64,000 nt of DNA, from positions 5,890,001 to 5,954,000 of the forward strand of contig NZ_CP060723.1 of NCBI RefSeq assembly GCF_014395225.1. The letters are read 5' to 3'. This DNA comes from Pedobacter roseus. GTDB lineage: Bacteria > Bacteroidota > Bacteroidia > Sphingobacteriales > Sphingobacteriaceae. The number at the start of each line of letters is the position of its first letter. Position 1 is the first letter of the stretch. This document shows, one piece after another, positions 17,207 to 26,205 of this stretch. The notes under the pieces are model-generated. The model was not told the DNA's origin and ran no database searches. It was given only the letters and a program-made list of their open reading frames with translations. A program made the position numbers and the translations under genes.

Positions 17207-17962
17207 ATGGAACAACAAAATTTTGAATATCAAAAAAACAGCGTTTTTGTACAAGAAAACTCTGTTTCTAAAAAATTCTTTGCAAACGTTTTCTTATGGA
17301 TGTTTGTTGCGTTGAGTTTATCTACAGTAGCTGCGTATCTTTTTGGTACCAATGAACAATTGATGCAGTATCTTTTAAATATTAACCCTGCAACCGGAAA
17401 AGTAAGTATGTCAATCTTTGGCTATATCGCTATGTTTGCACCACTTGGCCTTGTATTATTGATGGGCTTTGGTTTAAGCAGATTATCATTGCCAGCATTA
17501 ATTGGCGTATTTGTGCTTTATTCCGTGCTAACAGGAGTAAGTTTAAGTTTTATCTTGTTAACCTATACTTCAGGTTCAATAGTAAGCTGTTTTGCAGGTG
17601 CTGCAGGTATATTTGGTATCATGGCCGTTATGGGTTATACTACTAATATCGATCTAAGTAAGTTTGGGCCCATTTTAATGGTGGGTGTAATTGGTTTAGT
17701 GATTGCGAGTGTAATTAATATGTTTATCCAGAGCGAACAGTTCAGCTTATTTATGGCTTTCATTGGCATTGCCATATTCACAGCGTTAACTGCTTACGAT
17801 GTACAAAAAATAAAAAGAATCGGCGAAGGGATTGAGGCTAGTGGCGAACAGGTTCTTCAGATCGAATCCAAAAAAATGGCTATTGTTGCCGCTTTATCTT
17901 TATACCTTGATTTCTTAAATATCTTCCTATTCTTACTACGTATTTTCGGAAGTAGAAAATAA
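17207..17962 (+). CDS. Bax inhibitor-1/YccA family membrane protein
   Basis: A 251-residue protein with seven predicted membrane segments starting near residue 25. Family features: FMWMFVALSLSTVAAYLF early, GVSLSFILLTY, and the C-terminal FTALTAYDVQKIKRIGEG followed by ALSLYLDFLNIFLFLLRIFG. The two C-terminal Asp residues in these motifs are those implicated in pH-gated Ca2+ leak in BsYetJ. Physiological role in Bacteroidota is unknown. It follows the acidic hypothetical gene closely and has its own non-coding region before the metH riboswitch. Confidence 0.92.
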   Translation: MEQQNFEYQKNSVFVQENSVSKKFFANVFLWMFVALSLSTVAAYLFGTNEQLMQYLLNINPATGKVSMSIFGYIAMFAPLGLVLLMGFGLSRLSLPALIGVFVLYSVLTGVSLSFILLTYTSGSIVSCFAGAAGIFGIMAVMGYTTNIDLSKFGPILMVGVIGLVIASVINMFIQSEQFSLFMAFIGIAIFTALTAYDVQKIKRIGEGIEASGEQVLQIESKKMAIVAALSLYLDFLNIFLFLLRIFGSRK

Positions 17963-18054
17963 TCATCAACAGAACAATATTCTTAAGGCTGTGCAGAATT
18001 GCATGGCCTTTGTAATTTTATTTGGTAGCGAAGCGATAAATTTTGGAATTGATG

Positions 18055-18062
18055 TAGCTTTG
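18055..18062 (+). promoter_or_regulatory. -7 box upstream of the SAM riboswitch
   Basis: TAGCTTTG fits TAnnTTTG and lies 16 bp before the first riboswitch stem. No clear -33 TTG at 17-21 bp spacing is seen. Confidence 0.6.
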
Positions 18063-18077
18063 TTGCATTTTTGTATG

Positions 18078-18179
18078 CTTATTAAGAAAGACGGAGGGAT
18101 TAGACCCAACGAAGTCTTAGCAACCTGTAACCATACAAGGTGCTAAATTCTATCCCGAATAAATTCGGGACCAGATAAG
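18078..18179 (+). ncRNA. SAM-I (S-box) riboswitch
   Basis: Conserved S-box core in order: CTTAT (P1, 18078-18082), AAGAAAG, GGAGGGA...CCC (P2), CTTAGCAACCTG, P3 with loop, AGGTGCTAAATTC, a perfect P4 hairpin CCCGAAT/ATTCGGG, and the P1 closing strand ATAAG (18175-18179). It senses S-adenosylmethionine and lies upstream of metH, as expected for an off-switch of methionine synthesis. A second AGATAAG copy followed by seven T (18211-18226) probably belongs to the expression platform. Confidence 0.93.
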
Positions 18180-18223
18180 TTTAGGATTACGATTCACGTA
18201 CCAACTTTTTAGATAAGCCTTTT

Positions 18224-18313
18224 TTTGAGATTTGAGATGATAGATTTGAGATTTGAGGCACATAGGTTGTGCTTAATAATTCTCATATCACATATCTCAA
18301 TTCTCATATCTAA
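18224..18313. repeat. Inverted block of degenerate GAGATTTGAGAT / ATATCTCA repeats
   Basis: The left half carries TTGAGATTTGAGATGATAG-type units; the right half, from about 18278, carries CTCATATCACATATCTCAA-type units complementary to them. It fills the space between the riboswitch and the metH start codon. Confidence 0.7.
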
Positions 18314-18321
18314 CGACAAGA

Positions 18322-21300
18322 ATGAGTATAAGAGAAGAATTAGAGAAACGTATTTTGGTGATTGATGGTGCAATGGGTACCATGATTCAGCGATATACTT
18401 TAACCGAAGAAGATTTTAGGGGAGAGCGATTTAAGGACCATCCCTGTGATGTAAAAGGCAATAATGATTTGCTCAACATTACACGTCCGGATATTATAAA
18501 AACGATACACCTGGAGTATATGGCGGCTGGTGCCGATATTATTGAAACCAATACTTTCAGTACACAGCGTATTTCCATGGCCGATTACCAGATGGAAGAC
18601 CTTTCTTACGAAATGAGTTTCGAAGGGGCACGCGTAGCAAAAGAGGCTGCAACTGAGTTTATGGCTGCAAATCCAGACCGCAAGTGTTTTGTTGCAGGCG
18701 CCATTGGTCCAACCAACCGTACCCTTTCTATGTCGCCAAATGTAAACGATCCCGGTTTTAGGGCCGTTTATTTTGATGAGTTAGAAGAAGCTTATTACGA
18801 GCAGGTTCGCGGCCTGGTAGATGGTGGTTCGGATGTTTTATTGATCGAAACCATTTTCGATACTTTAAATGCTAAAGTGGCCATTGTGGCCATTAAAAAA
18901 TATGAAGAGGTAATAGGCCGTAAACTGGAAATCATGATTTCAGGAACCATTACCGATGCCTCTGGCAGAACGCTTTCCGGTCAAACGGCAGAAGCTTTTT
19001 TGAATTCTGTAATGCATGCTAAACCATTAAGTATAGGTTTTAACTGTGCATTGGGGGCAAAAGAAATGCGTCCGCACATCGAGGAGTTAGCGGCAAAAGC
19101 AGGTTGTTACGTTTCAGCCTATCCTAATGCAGGTTTACCGAATGAGTTTGGTGCTTACGATGAGCAGCCGCACGAAACTGCACATCTGGTAGATGATTTT
19201 ATTGCCTCTGGTTTTGTAAATATTGTAGGTGGTTGTTGCGGTACTACACCGGAACATATTGGCTGCATTGCCAAAAATGCCAGAAAAGCTGAGCCGCGCA
19301 AAATTCCGGTGCTCGAACCTTACATGCGTTTAAGCGGCTTGGAGCCGGTAACCATCACCCCGGATAGCATTTTTGTAAACATTGGCGAAAGAACCAATAT
19401 TACTGGTTCTCCAAAATTCTCCAAACTGATTTTAGGAGGCGATTATGAAGCCGCATTGGCCGTTGCTCTGCAACAGGTTGAGGGCGGTGCGCAGGTAATC
19501 GATGTAAACATGGATGAGGGGATGCTGGATTCGGAAGCGGCAATGACCAAATTCTTAAACCTGATTGCTTCAGAACCCGATATTGCCAAATTGCCTATCA
19601 TGGTCGATTCATCTAAATGGTCGGTTATCGAAAATGGCTTAAAATGTTTACAGGGGAAAGGAATTGTAAACTCCATTTCCTTAAAAGAGGGCGAGGATAA
19701 ATTCCGAGAAAGTGCCCGTAAAATTATGCAATACGGTGCTGCGGTTGTGGTAATGGCTTTTGATGAACAAGGTCAGGCCGATAATTACGAACGTAGGAAA
19801 GAAATCTGTAAAAGAAGTTACGATATACTGGTACATGAAATCGGTTTCCCCCAGAGGATATTATTTTCGACCCTAATATCTTAACCGTTGCAACCGGATT
19901 AGAGGAGCATAATAATTATGCCGTCGATTTCATCAATGCCACCCGTTGGATCAAAGAAAACCTGCCTCATGCTAAAGTGAGTGGTGGGGTTTCGAATATT
20001 TCGTTCTCTTTCAGGGGCAATAATACTGTCCGCGAAGCGATGCACTCTGCATTTCTTTATCATGCCATCCAGGCCGGTTTAGATATGGGTATCGTTAACG
20101 CGGGGATGTTGGAGGTTTATCAGGAAATTCCACCTGAGCTACTGGAAAGGGTAGAAGATGTACTCTTAAATCGTAGAGATGATGCAACAGAACGTTTGGT
20201 AGAATATGCCGATACCGTAAAGTCTAAAGGCAAAGAGGTTGTTAAAGACGAAGAGTGGAGAAAAGGTACTGTTGAAGAAAGGTTGTCGCATTCACTGGTA
20301 AAAGGAATTGTGGAGTACCTGGATGATGATGTGGAAGAAGCAAGACAAAAATACGCCCGCCCGATTCAGGTAATTGAAGGACCATTAATGGACGGAATGA
20401 ACATTGTCGGTGATCTTTTTGGTGCGGGAAAAATGTTTTTGCCTCAGGTGGTTAAATCGGCAAGGGTAATGAAAAAAGCTGTAGCTTATTTGTTGCCATT
20501 TATAGAGCAGGAAAAACTGGATAATCCCGATCAGGATCAGAATTCATCAGCAGGAAGGGTATTAATGGCTACGGTTAAAGGCGATGTGCATGATATTGGA
20601 AAAAATATTGTGGGTGTGGTTTTGGCCTGTAATAACTTCGAAATTGTTGATATGGGGGTAATGGTTCCTGCACAGGAAATCATTAAAAAAGCCAAAGAAA
20701 TTAATGCCGATATTATTGGTTTAAGTGGATTGATTACACCATCGCTGGATGAAATGGTTCACTTTGCCAAAGAAATGGAACGCGAAGGTTTTACCATTCC
20801 ATTGATCATTGGTGGTGCAACTACTTCCAGAATCCACGCTGCAGTAAAAGTAGCACCAAATTACTCTGGACCTGCTATCCACGTGTTAGATGCTTCAAGA
20901 AGTGTTACGGTTTGCAGCACCTTAATGAATCCTGATACGAGAGACGATTATATTGCAGGTATCAGGGCCGAATACGATAAAGCACGCGAAGCACATTTAA
21001 ACAAACGCTCTGATAAACGTTTTAAAACACTTGAAGAAGCACGTGAAAATAAATTTAAGATCGATTTTCAGCCTAATCTGCCCGTTCCGGAATTTACGGG
21101 TACAAGGGTTTTCGATAATTATCCTTTAGAGGAACTGGTTCCTTATATCGATTGGACACCCTTTTTCCATACTTGGGAACTTCGTGGCAGTTATCCTAAA
21201 ATTTTCGATGATAAAAATGTAGGCGACGAGGCAAAGAAACTTTTTGATGATGCACAGACTTTGTTAAAACGGATCCTCGATGAGAAATTATTAACCGCAA

Positions 21301-22019
21301 GAGCGGTAATTGGTTTCTGGCCGGCAAATGCAGTAGGAGACGATATCGAGTTGAGAGTTGAGAGTGCTGAGTTGGGAGACTCCAAACTCCAAACTTCAAA
21401 CTCCAAACTAATCAAAATTCACACCCTCCGCCAGCAGGCAGAAAAAGTAGATGGGCAGCCTTATTATGCTTTATCTGATTTTATTGCACCAAAAGAAAGT
21501 GGTATTCAGGATTATTTTGGTGGTTTTGCGGTAACTGCTGGTATCGGGATAGATGAACTGGTAAATGAGTTCGAATCCAATTACGATGATTACAATAGTA
21601 TCATGGCAAAAGCATTGGCCGATCGGTTGGCTGAAGCTTTTGCAGAGCGCCTGCACGAGCGCGTACGTAAAGAATATTGGGGTTATGCACAGGATGAAAA
21701 CCTGAGCAACCAGGAATTGATTAAGGAAGAATATGCGGGTATCCGTCCGGCACCTGGTTATCCTGCTTGTCCGGAACACACTGAAAAAGGTACCTTGTTC
21801 CAATTGCTTGATGCGGAGAATAAAATTGGACTTCACTTAACCGAAAGTTATGCCATGTATCCAACAGCAGCGGTAAGTGGGTTTTATTTTGCACACCCCG
21901 ATTCGAGGTATTTCGGATTAGGAAAAATAACCAAAGACCAGATTGAAGATTACGCCATCAGAAAGAATATGCCGGTTGAAGAAGTGGAAAGATGGTTAAG
22001 TCCGAATTTAGCTTATTAA
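18322..22019 (+). pseudogene. metH: Cobalamin-dependent methionine synthase, one-base frameshift (probable sequencing error)
   Basis: Two frames (18322-19884 and about 19880-22019) join when one C is added to the C5 run at 19848-19852, giving 1232 residues, the normal MetH length. Domains in order: homocysteine-binding barrel with zinc Cys (GFNCALG, GGCCGTTPEH), pterin-binding domain (FVNIGERTNITGSPKF), B12 cap, cobalamin domain with DVHDIGKNIVGVVL (His ligand), and AdoMet-activation domain (RPAPGYPACPEH). It transfers methyl from methyl-THF to homocysteine. The riboswitch upstream and metF downstream fit. An in-frame repeat at 21348-21409 adds residues to the activation domain. Confidence 0.93.
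21348..21409. repeat. Short-tandem inverted repeat inside metH
   Basis: 31-nt left arm of GAGTTGAGA-type units (21348-21378) directly followed by a 31-nt right arm of CTCCAAACT units (21379-21409), mutually complementary. It is in frame, with no stop, and encodes about 20 polar residues between GDDIEL and IKIHTLRQQ of the activation domain. Confidence 0.75.
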
Positions 22020-22028
22020 CCCATCGCT

Positions 22029-22166
22029 TTGTTATCCTGATCCGATAGCTATCGGATGCAGCGAAGGGATCTCTAAGTGAAAAACACATAATTTTGATGT
22101 TAGCAGTCATCAAATATAGGAACTGCCATTATGTTTGAGATGCTTCATTAGCATTCAGCATGACAA
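22029..22166. repeat. Dispersed-type repeat with inverted ends
   Basis: TTGTTATCCTGA (22029-22040) is complementary at 10 of 12 positions to TCAGCATGACAA (22155-22166). Inside lie CGATAGCTATCG and GCGAAGGGATCTC, wording typical of dispersed repeats in Bacteroidota genomes. It sits between metH and metF. Confidence 0.65.
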
Positions 22167-22178
22167 CCAAACCAGGTT

Positions 22179-23132
22179 ATGAAGATTACAGACCATATAA
22201 AAAACGCAAAGGGTAAAACCTTATTTTCTTTTGAACTATTGCCGCCTATCAAAGGGCAAAGTATACAGTGGATTTATGATGCGATAGAGCCGTTATTGGA
22301 ATTTAATCCACCTTTTATCGATGTAACTTCGCTCCGCGAAGATTACATTTACAAAGAGCAGGCAAATGGTTTGCTCCAAAAGGTATCTTATCGCAAGCGT
22401 CCCGGTACCATTGCTATATGTGCAGCCATTATCCATAAATATAAAGTTGATGCTGTTCCGCATCTCATTTGCGGTGGTTTTACCAAAGAGGAAACCGAAA
22501 ATGCATTGATCGATCTGCAGTTTTTAGGTATCGATAACGTTTTAGCCCTGCGAGGTGACGCCCGAAAAGCAGATGGGAACTTTGTTCCAACTCCAGGCGG
22601 ACATTGTTATGCAACTGACCTGATCGAGCACATCAAAAACCATAATGAAGGTAAATTTCTGCATGAAGATGTAGAAACTTTTAAAAGTGATTTTTGTATC
22701 GGTGTTGCTGGTTATCCGGAGAAACATTTTGAAGCCCCTAACATGAGTACCGATTTCAAATACCTGAAAAAGAAGGTCGAGGCAGGTGCGGAGTTCATCG
22801 TAACGCAGATGTTTTTCGATAACCAGAAGTATTTCGATTTCGTGAAAAAATGCAGGGAAAATGATATTAACATTCCAATTATTCCGGGATTAAAGCCAAT
22901 CAGTACCTTATCGCAGTTAAATGTGCTGCCTAAAATTTTTCACATCGATTTGCCTGATGAATTGACCGATGCGCTATCTCACGCTAAAAACAATAATGAG
23001 GCTAAAGAAATCGGTACAGAAGCCATGATCAAACAATGTAAAGAGCTGATCGATTTTGGCGCTCCGGTATTGCACTTTTATACCATGGGTCGCCCCGAGC
23101 AGACTAAAAAAATTGCGAAAGCTATTTTTTAA
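22179..23132 (+). CDS. metF: Methylenetetrahydrofolate reductase
   Basis: A 317-residue TIM-barrel flavoprotein. Seen: FSFELLPPIKGQ with the catalytic Glu at the first strand, DVTSLRED, VPHLICGGFTKEETENAL, DNVLALRGDA, the FAD-contacting GVAGYPEKHFEAPN and AEFIVTQMFFDN. It reduces 5,10-methylene-THF to 5-methyl-THF, the methyl donor of MetH. It follows metH after a 160-bp gap containing a repeat; the SAM riboswitch upstream of metH could control both if transcription continues. Confidence 0.96.
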   Translation: MKITDHIKNAKGKTLFSFELLPPIKGQSIQWIYDAIEPLLEFNPPFIDVTSLREDYIYKEQANGLLQKVSYRKRPGTIAICAAIIHKYKVDAVPHLICGGFTKEETENALIDLQFLGIDNVLALRGDARKADGNFVPTPGGHCYATDLIEHIKNHNEGKFLHEDVETFKSDFCIGVAGYPEKHFEAPNMSTDFKYLKKKVEAGAEFIVTQMFFDNQKYFDFVKKCRENDINIPIIPGLKPISTLSQLNVLPKIFHIDLPDELTDALSHAKNNNEAKEIGTEAMIKQCKELIDFGAPVLHFYTMGRPEQTKKIAKAIF

Positions 23133-23137
23133 TAAAA

Positions 23138-23170
23138 AGACTTCGTAGGTTTTTAAAACCTGCGAGGTCT
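23138..23170. repeat. Palindrome after metF, possible terminator
   Basis: AGACTTCGTAGGTTTT pairs with AAAACCTGCGAGGTCT across a 1-nt centre, with two mismatches. It is preceded by an A-rich stretch but has no T run after it on the plus strand, so it is better read as a dispersed palindrome than a sure terminator. Confidence 0.6.
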
Positions 23171-23272
23171 AAGCAAGCCATAATTGCAAAAAAACTGTCC
23201 TTACCTTCGTAAACTATCGGATAGCATCTATCCATTATTTCAAATTCTTACAGAACTTTAACCTAAAATTTA

Positions 23273-23301
23273 TTGTTTTAAGGGCATACAACTTATATTT
23301 G
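23273..23301 (+). promoter_or_regulatory. Promoter of the 23307 gene
   Basis: TTG (23273-23275), 18-bp spacer, TATATTTG (23294-23301). The -7 box ends only 5 bp before the ATG, so the transcript would begin at or next to the start codon. Confidence 0.75.
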
Positions 23302-23306
23302 TATCA

Positions 23307-23609
23307 ATGAAGTTTTATACCCTTAAATACATCCTCATTAGCTGCATTGCGCTAACTTTTTTTCTAAAGGTGAGTCATGTGATTTCGTATTTGAGTTATT
23401 CTGCAGATCGTATTGAGGTTTTATCTACTAATGATGATGCGACCGAAAAGGAAGAAAAGAAAGTAGAAACCGAATATGCTATAAATCAGATCTTACTTCA
23501 TACGGATATTTATTTCCCGCTACAAACTGCTAAGAAGGTAATCATTCCTGATCACTCTTTTAAATTGGCTTATTTCCCAGAAGTTTTAACGCCACCTCCT
23601 TCTATTTAA
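23307..23609 (+). CDS. Unrecognised small exported or membrane-anchored protein, 100 aa
   Basis: The frame starts with MKFYTLKYILISCIALTFFLKVSHVISYL, a signal peptide or single membrane anchor, then a short charged linker (NDDATEKEEKKVETE) and a hydrophobic C-terminal part ending LTPPPSI. Length and layout recall small membrane proteins common in Bacteroidota, but I cannot name the family. A very good promoter immediately precedes it, which supports it as real. A secreted S74-like protein follows 78 nt downstream. Confidence 0.65.
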   Translation: MKFYTLKYILISCIALTFFLKVSHVISYLSYSADRIEVLSTNDDATEKEEKKVETEYAINQILLHTDIYFPLQTAKKVIIPDHSFKLAYFPEVLTPPPSI

Positions 23610-23687
23610 CATATACTTTCCGTTTATTCCTTGTTTCGCATAAAAGTGAAGCAAATAGTCTATTTTAAAAATTACAAATAAGAAGAT

Positions 23688-24101
23688 ATGAAACGAGCAA
23701 TTTCATTCGCAGTGCTGTTAGCCGCTGCGTCGTTAAAAATCAGTGCACAAGAAGTTGTGCAAAACAATATTAAACCTGTAGAAAATGCTTTAAGTCGGGT
23801 TACTAAGCTCGAGCCGGTAAGTTTTAACTATAACAAAACCTGGGCTGAAAAATTAAAATTATCAGCACGGCCACAATATGGTTTCATAGGCGCCGATGCC
23901 AAAACGGCTGTTCCGGAAATTGTTTCCGTACAGTCCAAAGATTATCCGGCAGGTAAAAATGCATTTAAAAGTGCAACGATTACCAAAGTGGATTATGAAA
24001 GTTTGGTGCCACTGTTGGTAGCCAGTATAAAAGAGCAGCAGCAACAAATTGAAGAACTGAAACGCGAAATCAGTACATTAAAGTCGCAGAATACTAAATA
24101 A
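23688..24101 (+). CDS. Secreted stand-alone S74/endosialidase-chaperone-like domain
   Basis: A 137-residue protein. It has a signal peptide (MKRAISFAVLLAAASLKISAQ), then the pattern of an S74 intramolecular chaperone: LEPVSFNYN, QYGFIGADAKTAVPEIV, TKVDYESLVPLLVASIKE and a C-terminal coiled coil (QQQQIEELKREISTLKSQ). Usually this domain closes tail-fibre or adhesin proteins and cleaves itself off; here no fibre part is attached. Whether it is a chaperone in trans or a remnant cannot be told. It is followed by a strong terminator. Confidence 0.72.
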   Translation: MKRAISFAVLLAAASLKISAQEVVQNNIKPVENALSRVTKLEPVSFNYNKTWAEKLKLSARPQYGFIGADAKTAVPEIVSVQSKDYPAGKNAFKSATITKVDYESLVPLLVASIKEQQQQIEELKREISTLKSQNTK

Positions 24102-24102
24102 T

Positions 24103-24134
24103 GAAAATCCCGATGAGAATCGGGATTTTTTTTG
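24103..24134 (+). terminator. Intrinsic terminator after the S74-like gene
   Basis: AAATCCCGAT, 4-nt loop, ATCGGGATTTTTTTT; perfect stem with an eight-T run directly after the stop codon. Confidence 0.92.
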
Positions 24135-24242
24135 ATCAACATTAATTACTGAAAGTAAAAAAAAGGTAACTAATCTGTGGTTAAAGCCAGCCAGTGTAAT
24201 TATTGGGCTAGCTTTACCCCGTTAAATAATATCAATATATAA

Positions 24243-25667
24243 ATGAATAACAAAATTGCCGAAAGCCAGTCTCGATCAAATTACGCCGTTCCCTTAGTTA
24301 CCATTACCCTTTTATTTTTCATGTGGGGGTTTATCACCTGCATGAACGATATTTTGATTCCATATTTGAAGCAGCTTTTTAAATTGAGCTTTTTTGAATC
24401 GATGCTGGTGCAATTTTGTTTCTTCGGTGCTTATTTTGTAGGTTCACTGATTTACTTTTTGATTTCTTATACCAAAGGTGATCCGATTAATAAAGTCGGG
24501 TATAAAAAAGGAATTCTTTTTGGAATCGTGCTCGCCGCCATTGGCTGTGCTTTATTTTTCCCAGCAGCAACGTATTCGGTTTATCCATTGTTTTTAGGAG
24601 CATTGTTTGTATTGGGTTTAGGCTTTACCGTCCTTCAGATTACGGCAAATGCCTATGTTTCATTATTAGGTCCTGAAGATAGCGCCTCCAGCCGCTTAAA
24701 TTTAACGCAGGCCTTTAACGCTTTTGGAACCACCATAGCTCCAATTCTGGGTGGTCACCTGATTTTTGAATTCTTTTCCGAAGCTGATGGGAGTTTTAGT
24801 GCATCAGCCACACGTATTCCCTATTTAATTTTTGCAGCCATATTACTGTTGGTAGGCTTGCTTATTTTTTATGTAAAGTTGCCTTCTTTTCAGCCCGAAG
24901 AGGAAGAACAGGTAAAAGGATTAGGTGTATTGAAATTTCCACACTTAACCAGAGGAATTATAGCCTTGTTCTGTTACGTTGGTGCCGAAGTGGCTGTTGG
25001 AAGTTTTATCATTAGCTTTTTAAGGCTGCCGGAAATAACCGGATTGGATGAGGTGGTGAGTAAAAATTACTTATCCCTTTATTGGGGAGGGGCAATGATT
25101 GGCCGTTTTGTAGGCTCAATTTCACTTAGCCATACTTTAAGCCAATCAAAAAAGATAATTTATATGTTGGGCACTGCTGTATTGGTTTTTGCCTTAATTT
25201 ATGGTATTGTTGACTTAACTTTTGCACAGATCAGTTTCTTCCTGGTATTTATTGCATTAAACTTTTTAGGATTTTTAGTTGGAAAATCCGCACCTGCAAG
25301 AACCCTGGCTATTTTCTCAGCTATAAATGTATTGTTATTGATTTCGGCAATGATAAATAAAGGTGAATTAGCGATGTACAGTGTTTTAGGGATCGGTATT
25401 TTTAATTCGATTATGTTCTCGAATATTTATACCCTCGCCATTGCTAAACTGGGTGCTTATACCAGTCAGGGATCTTCTCTATTGGTAATGGCCATTTTGG
25501 GCGGGGCAATTATGCCGCTTATTCAGGGAGCTGTTGCCGATAAAATTGGTGTACACCACTCATTTATACTTCCATTAGTGTGCTACCTGTTTATCTTGTA
25601 TTTTGGTATTTATTGTTCGAAAAGATTGAAAGGTATCGAGCAGACGAGTATGAAATCAGGACATTAA
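24243..25667 (+). CDS. Sugar MFS transporter, FucP/GluP type
   Basis: A 474-residue protein with twelve membrane segments. Family motifs near the N-terminus are LLFFMWGFITCMNDILIPYLK (the MWG and N-D signature of the fucose/glucose-galactose group), then FGAYFVGSLIYF, QITANAYVSLLGP and LNLTQAFNAFGTTIAPILGG. It is a proton-coupled importer of hexoses such as glucose, galactose or L-fucose; which one cannot be read. There are no sugar-catabolic genes beside it. It is longer than typical (about 420-440) because of an internal loop region around residues 215-235. Confidence 0.88.
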   Translation: MNNKIAESQSRSNYAVPLVTITLLFFMWGFITCMNDILIPYLKQLFKLSFFESMLVQFCFFGAYFVGSLIYFLISYTKGDPINKVGYKKGILFGIVLAAIGCALFFPAATYSVYPLFLGALFVLGLGFTVLQITANAYVSLLGPEDSASSRLNLTQAFNAFGTTIAPILGGHLIFEFFSEADGSFSASATRIPYLIFAAILLLVGLLIFYVKLPSFQPEEEEQVKGLGVLKFPHLTRGIIALFCYVGAEVAVGSFIISFLRLPEITGLDEVVSKNYLSLYWGGAMIGRFVGSISLSHTLSQSKKIIYMLGTAVLVFALIYGIVDLTFAQISFFLVFIALNFLGFLVGKSAPARTLAIFSAINVLLLISAMINKGELAMYSVLGIGIFNSIMFSNIYTLAIAKLGAYTSQGSSLLVMAILGGAIMPLIQGAVADKIGVHHSFILPLVCYLFILYFGIYCSKRLKGIEQTSMKSGH

Positions 25668-26205
25668 TCTTAGATACGTCATTCCCGCGCAGGGTTATCG
25701 TGTGGACATATCTTTTTAAGCATTATTTAAGGCACTATGCTAGCTTGCTTTAAAAAACAATAGTACTTTGCCGAAGCACGCCAGTCAATCCCAAGAGCCA
25801 GGAAAATCAAAAAACAGGTGTACAATAGAACAACTAGCTCTACCAAACCTCAAACGCAGTGTGTTTTGTGTATCAAGGTTTGCAAAAACTTTCAGTTAGT
25901 ACAACAAACACAAAACAAAGTGCCGCTGTTTTTTGATGTGTATGAGCTTGTGCAGAGGCTCCTTGCTGGATTGACGAAGCATTTTATTTATAGGTTTTAG
26001 TGTTTTTAATTGTATAAATGAGCTACGCTATCGCTTCGGTTTGCATACTTTTGATGCCTCAAAAGTTTGATGCCTTGCGGCAGAGAGCACTAAAAATGAT
26101 TTTAAAATTTGTGTCTATACGATACGCCCTGTGTGGGAATCTTAATGACTTATGTATGTGCATTAGGATTCCCAATCAGGTTGGGTATGACGATTAATAT
26201 AATTA
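25668..26205. other. Intergenic, repeat-rich, no convincing gene
   Basis: 538 bp between a +strand transporter and the -strand thrC. A frame at 25818-26000 has no recognisable family. Left-edge CGTCATTCCC and right-edge GGTTGGGTATGACG are complementary in their CGTCAT..CCC parts, and near the right end GGGAATCTTAATG (26135-26147) pairs with CATTAGGATTCCC (26160-26172). This looks like one or more dispersed repeats, possibly with decayed contents. Confidence 0.6.

Noticed and set aside
19977..22019. Second half of metH as a separate gene
   Set aside because: Its frame is open upstream to the C5 run and continues the pterin-binding domain without a break once one base is added.
25818..26000. 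60-residue frame in the transporter-thrC gap
   Set aside because: No family resemblance and no promoter; it lies in repeat-like DNA.
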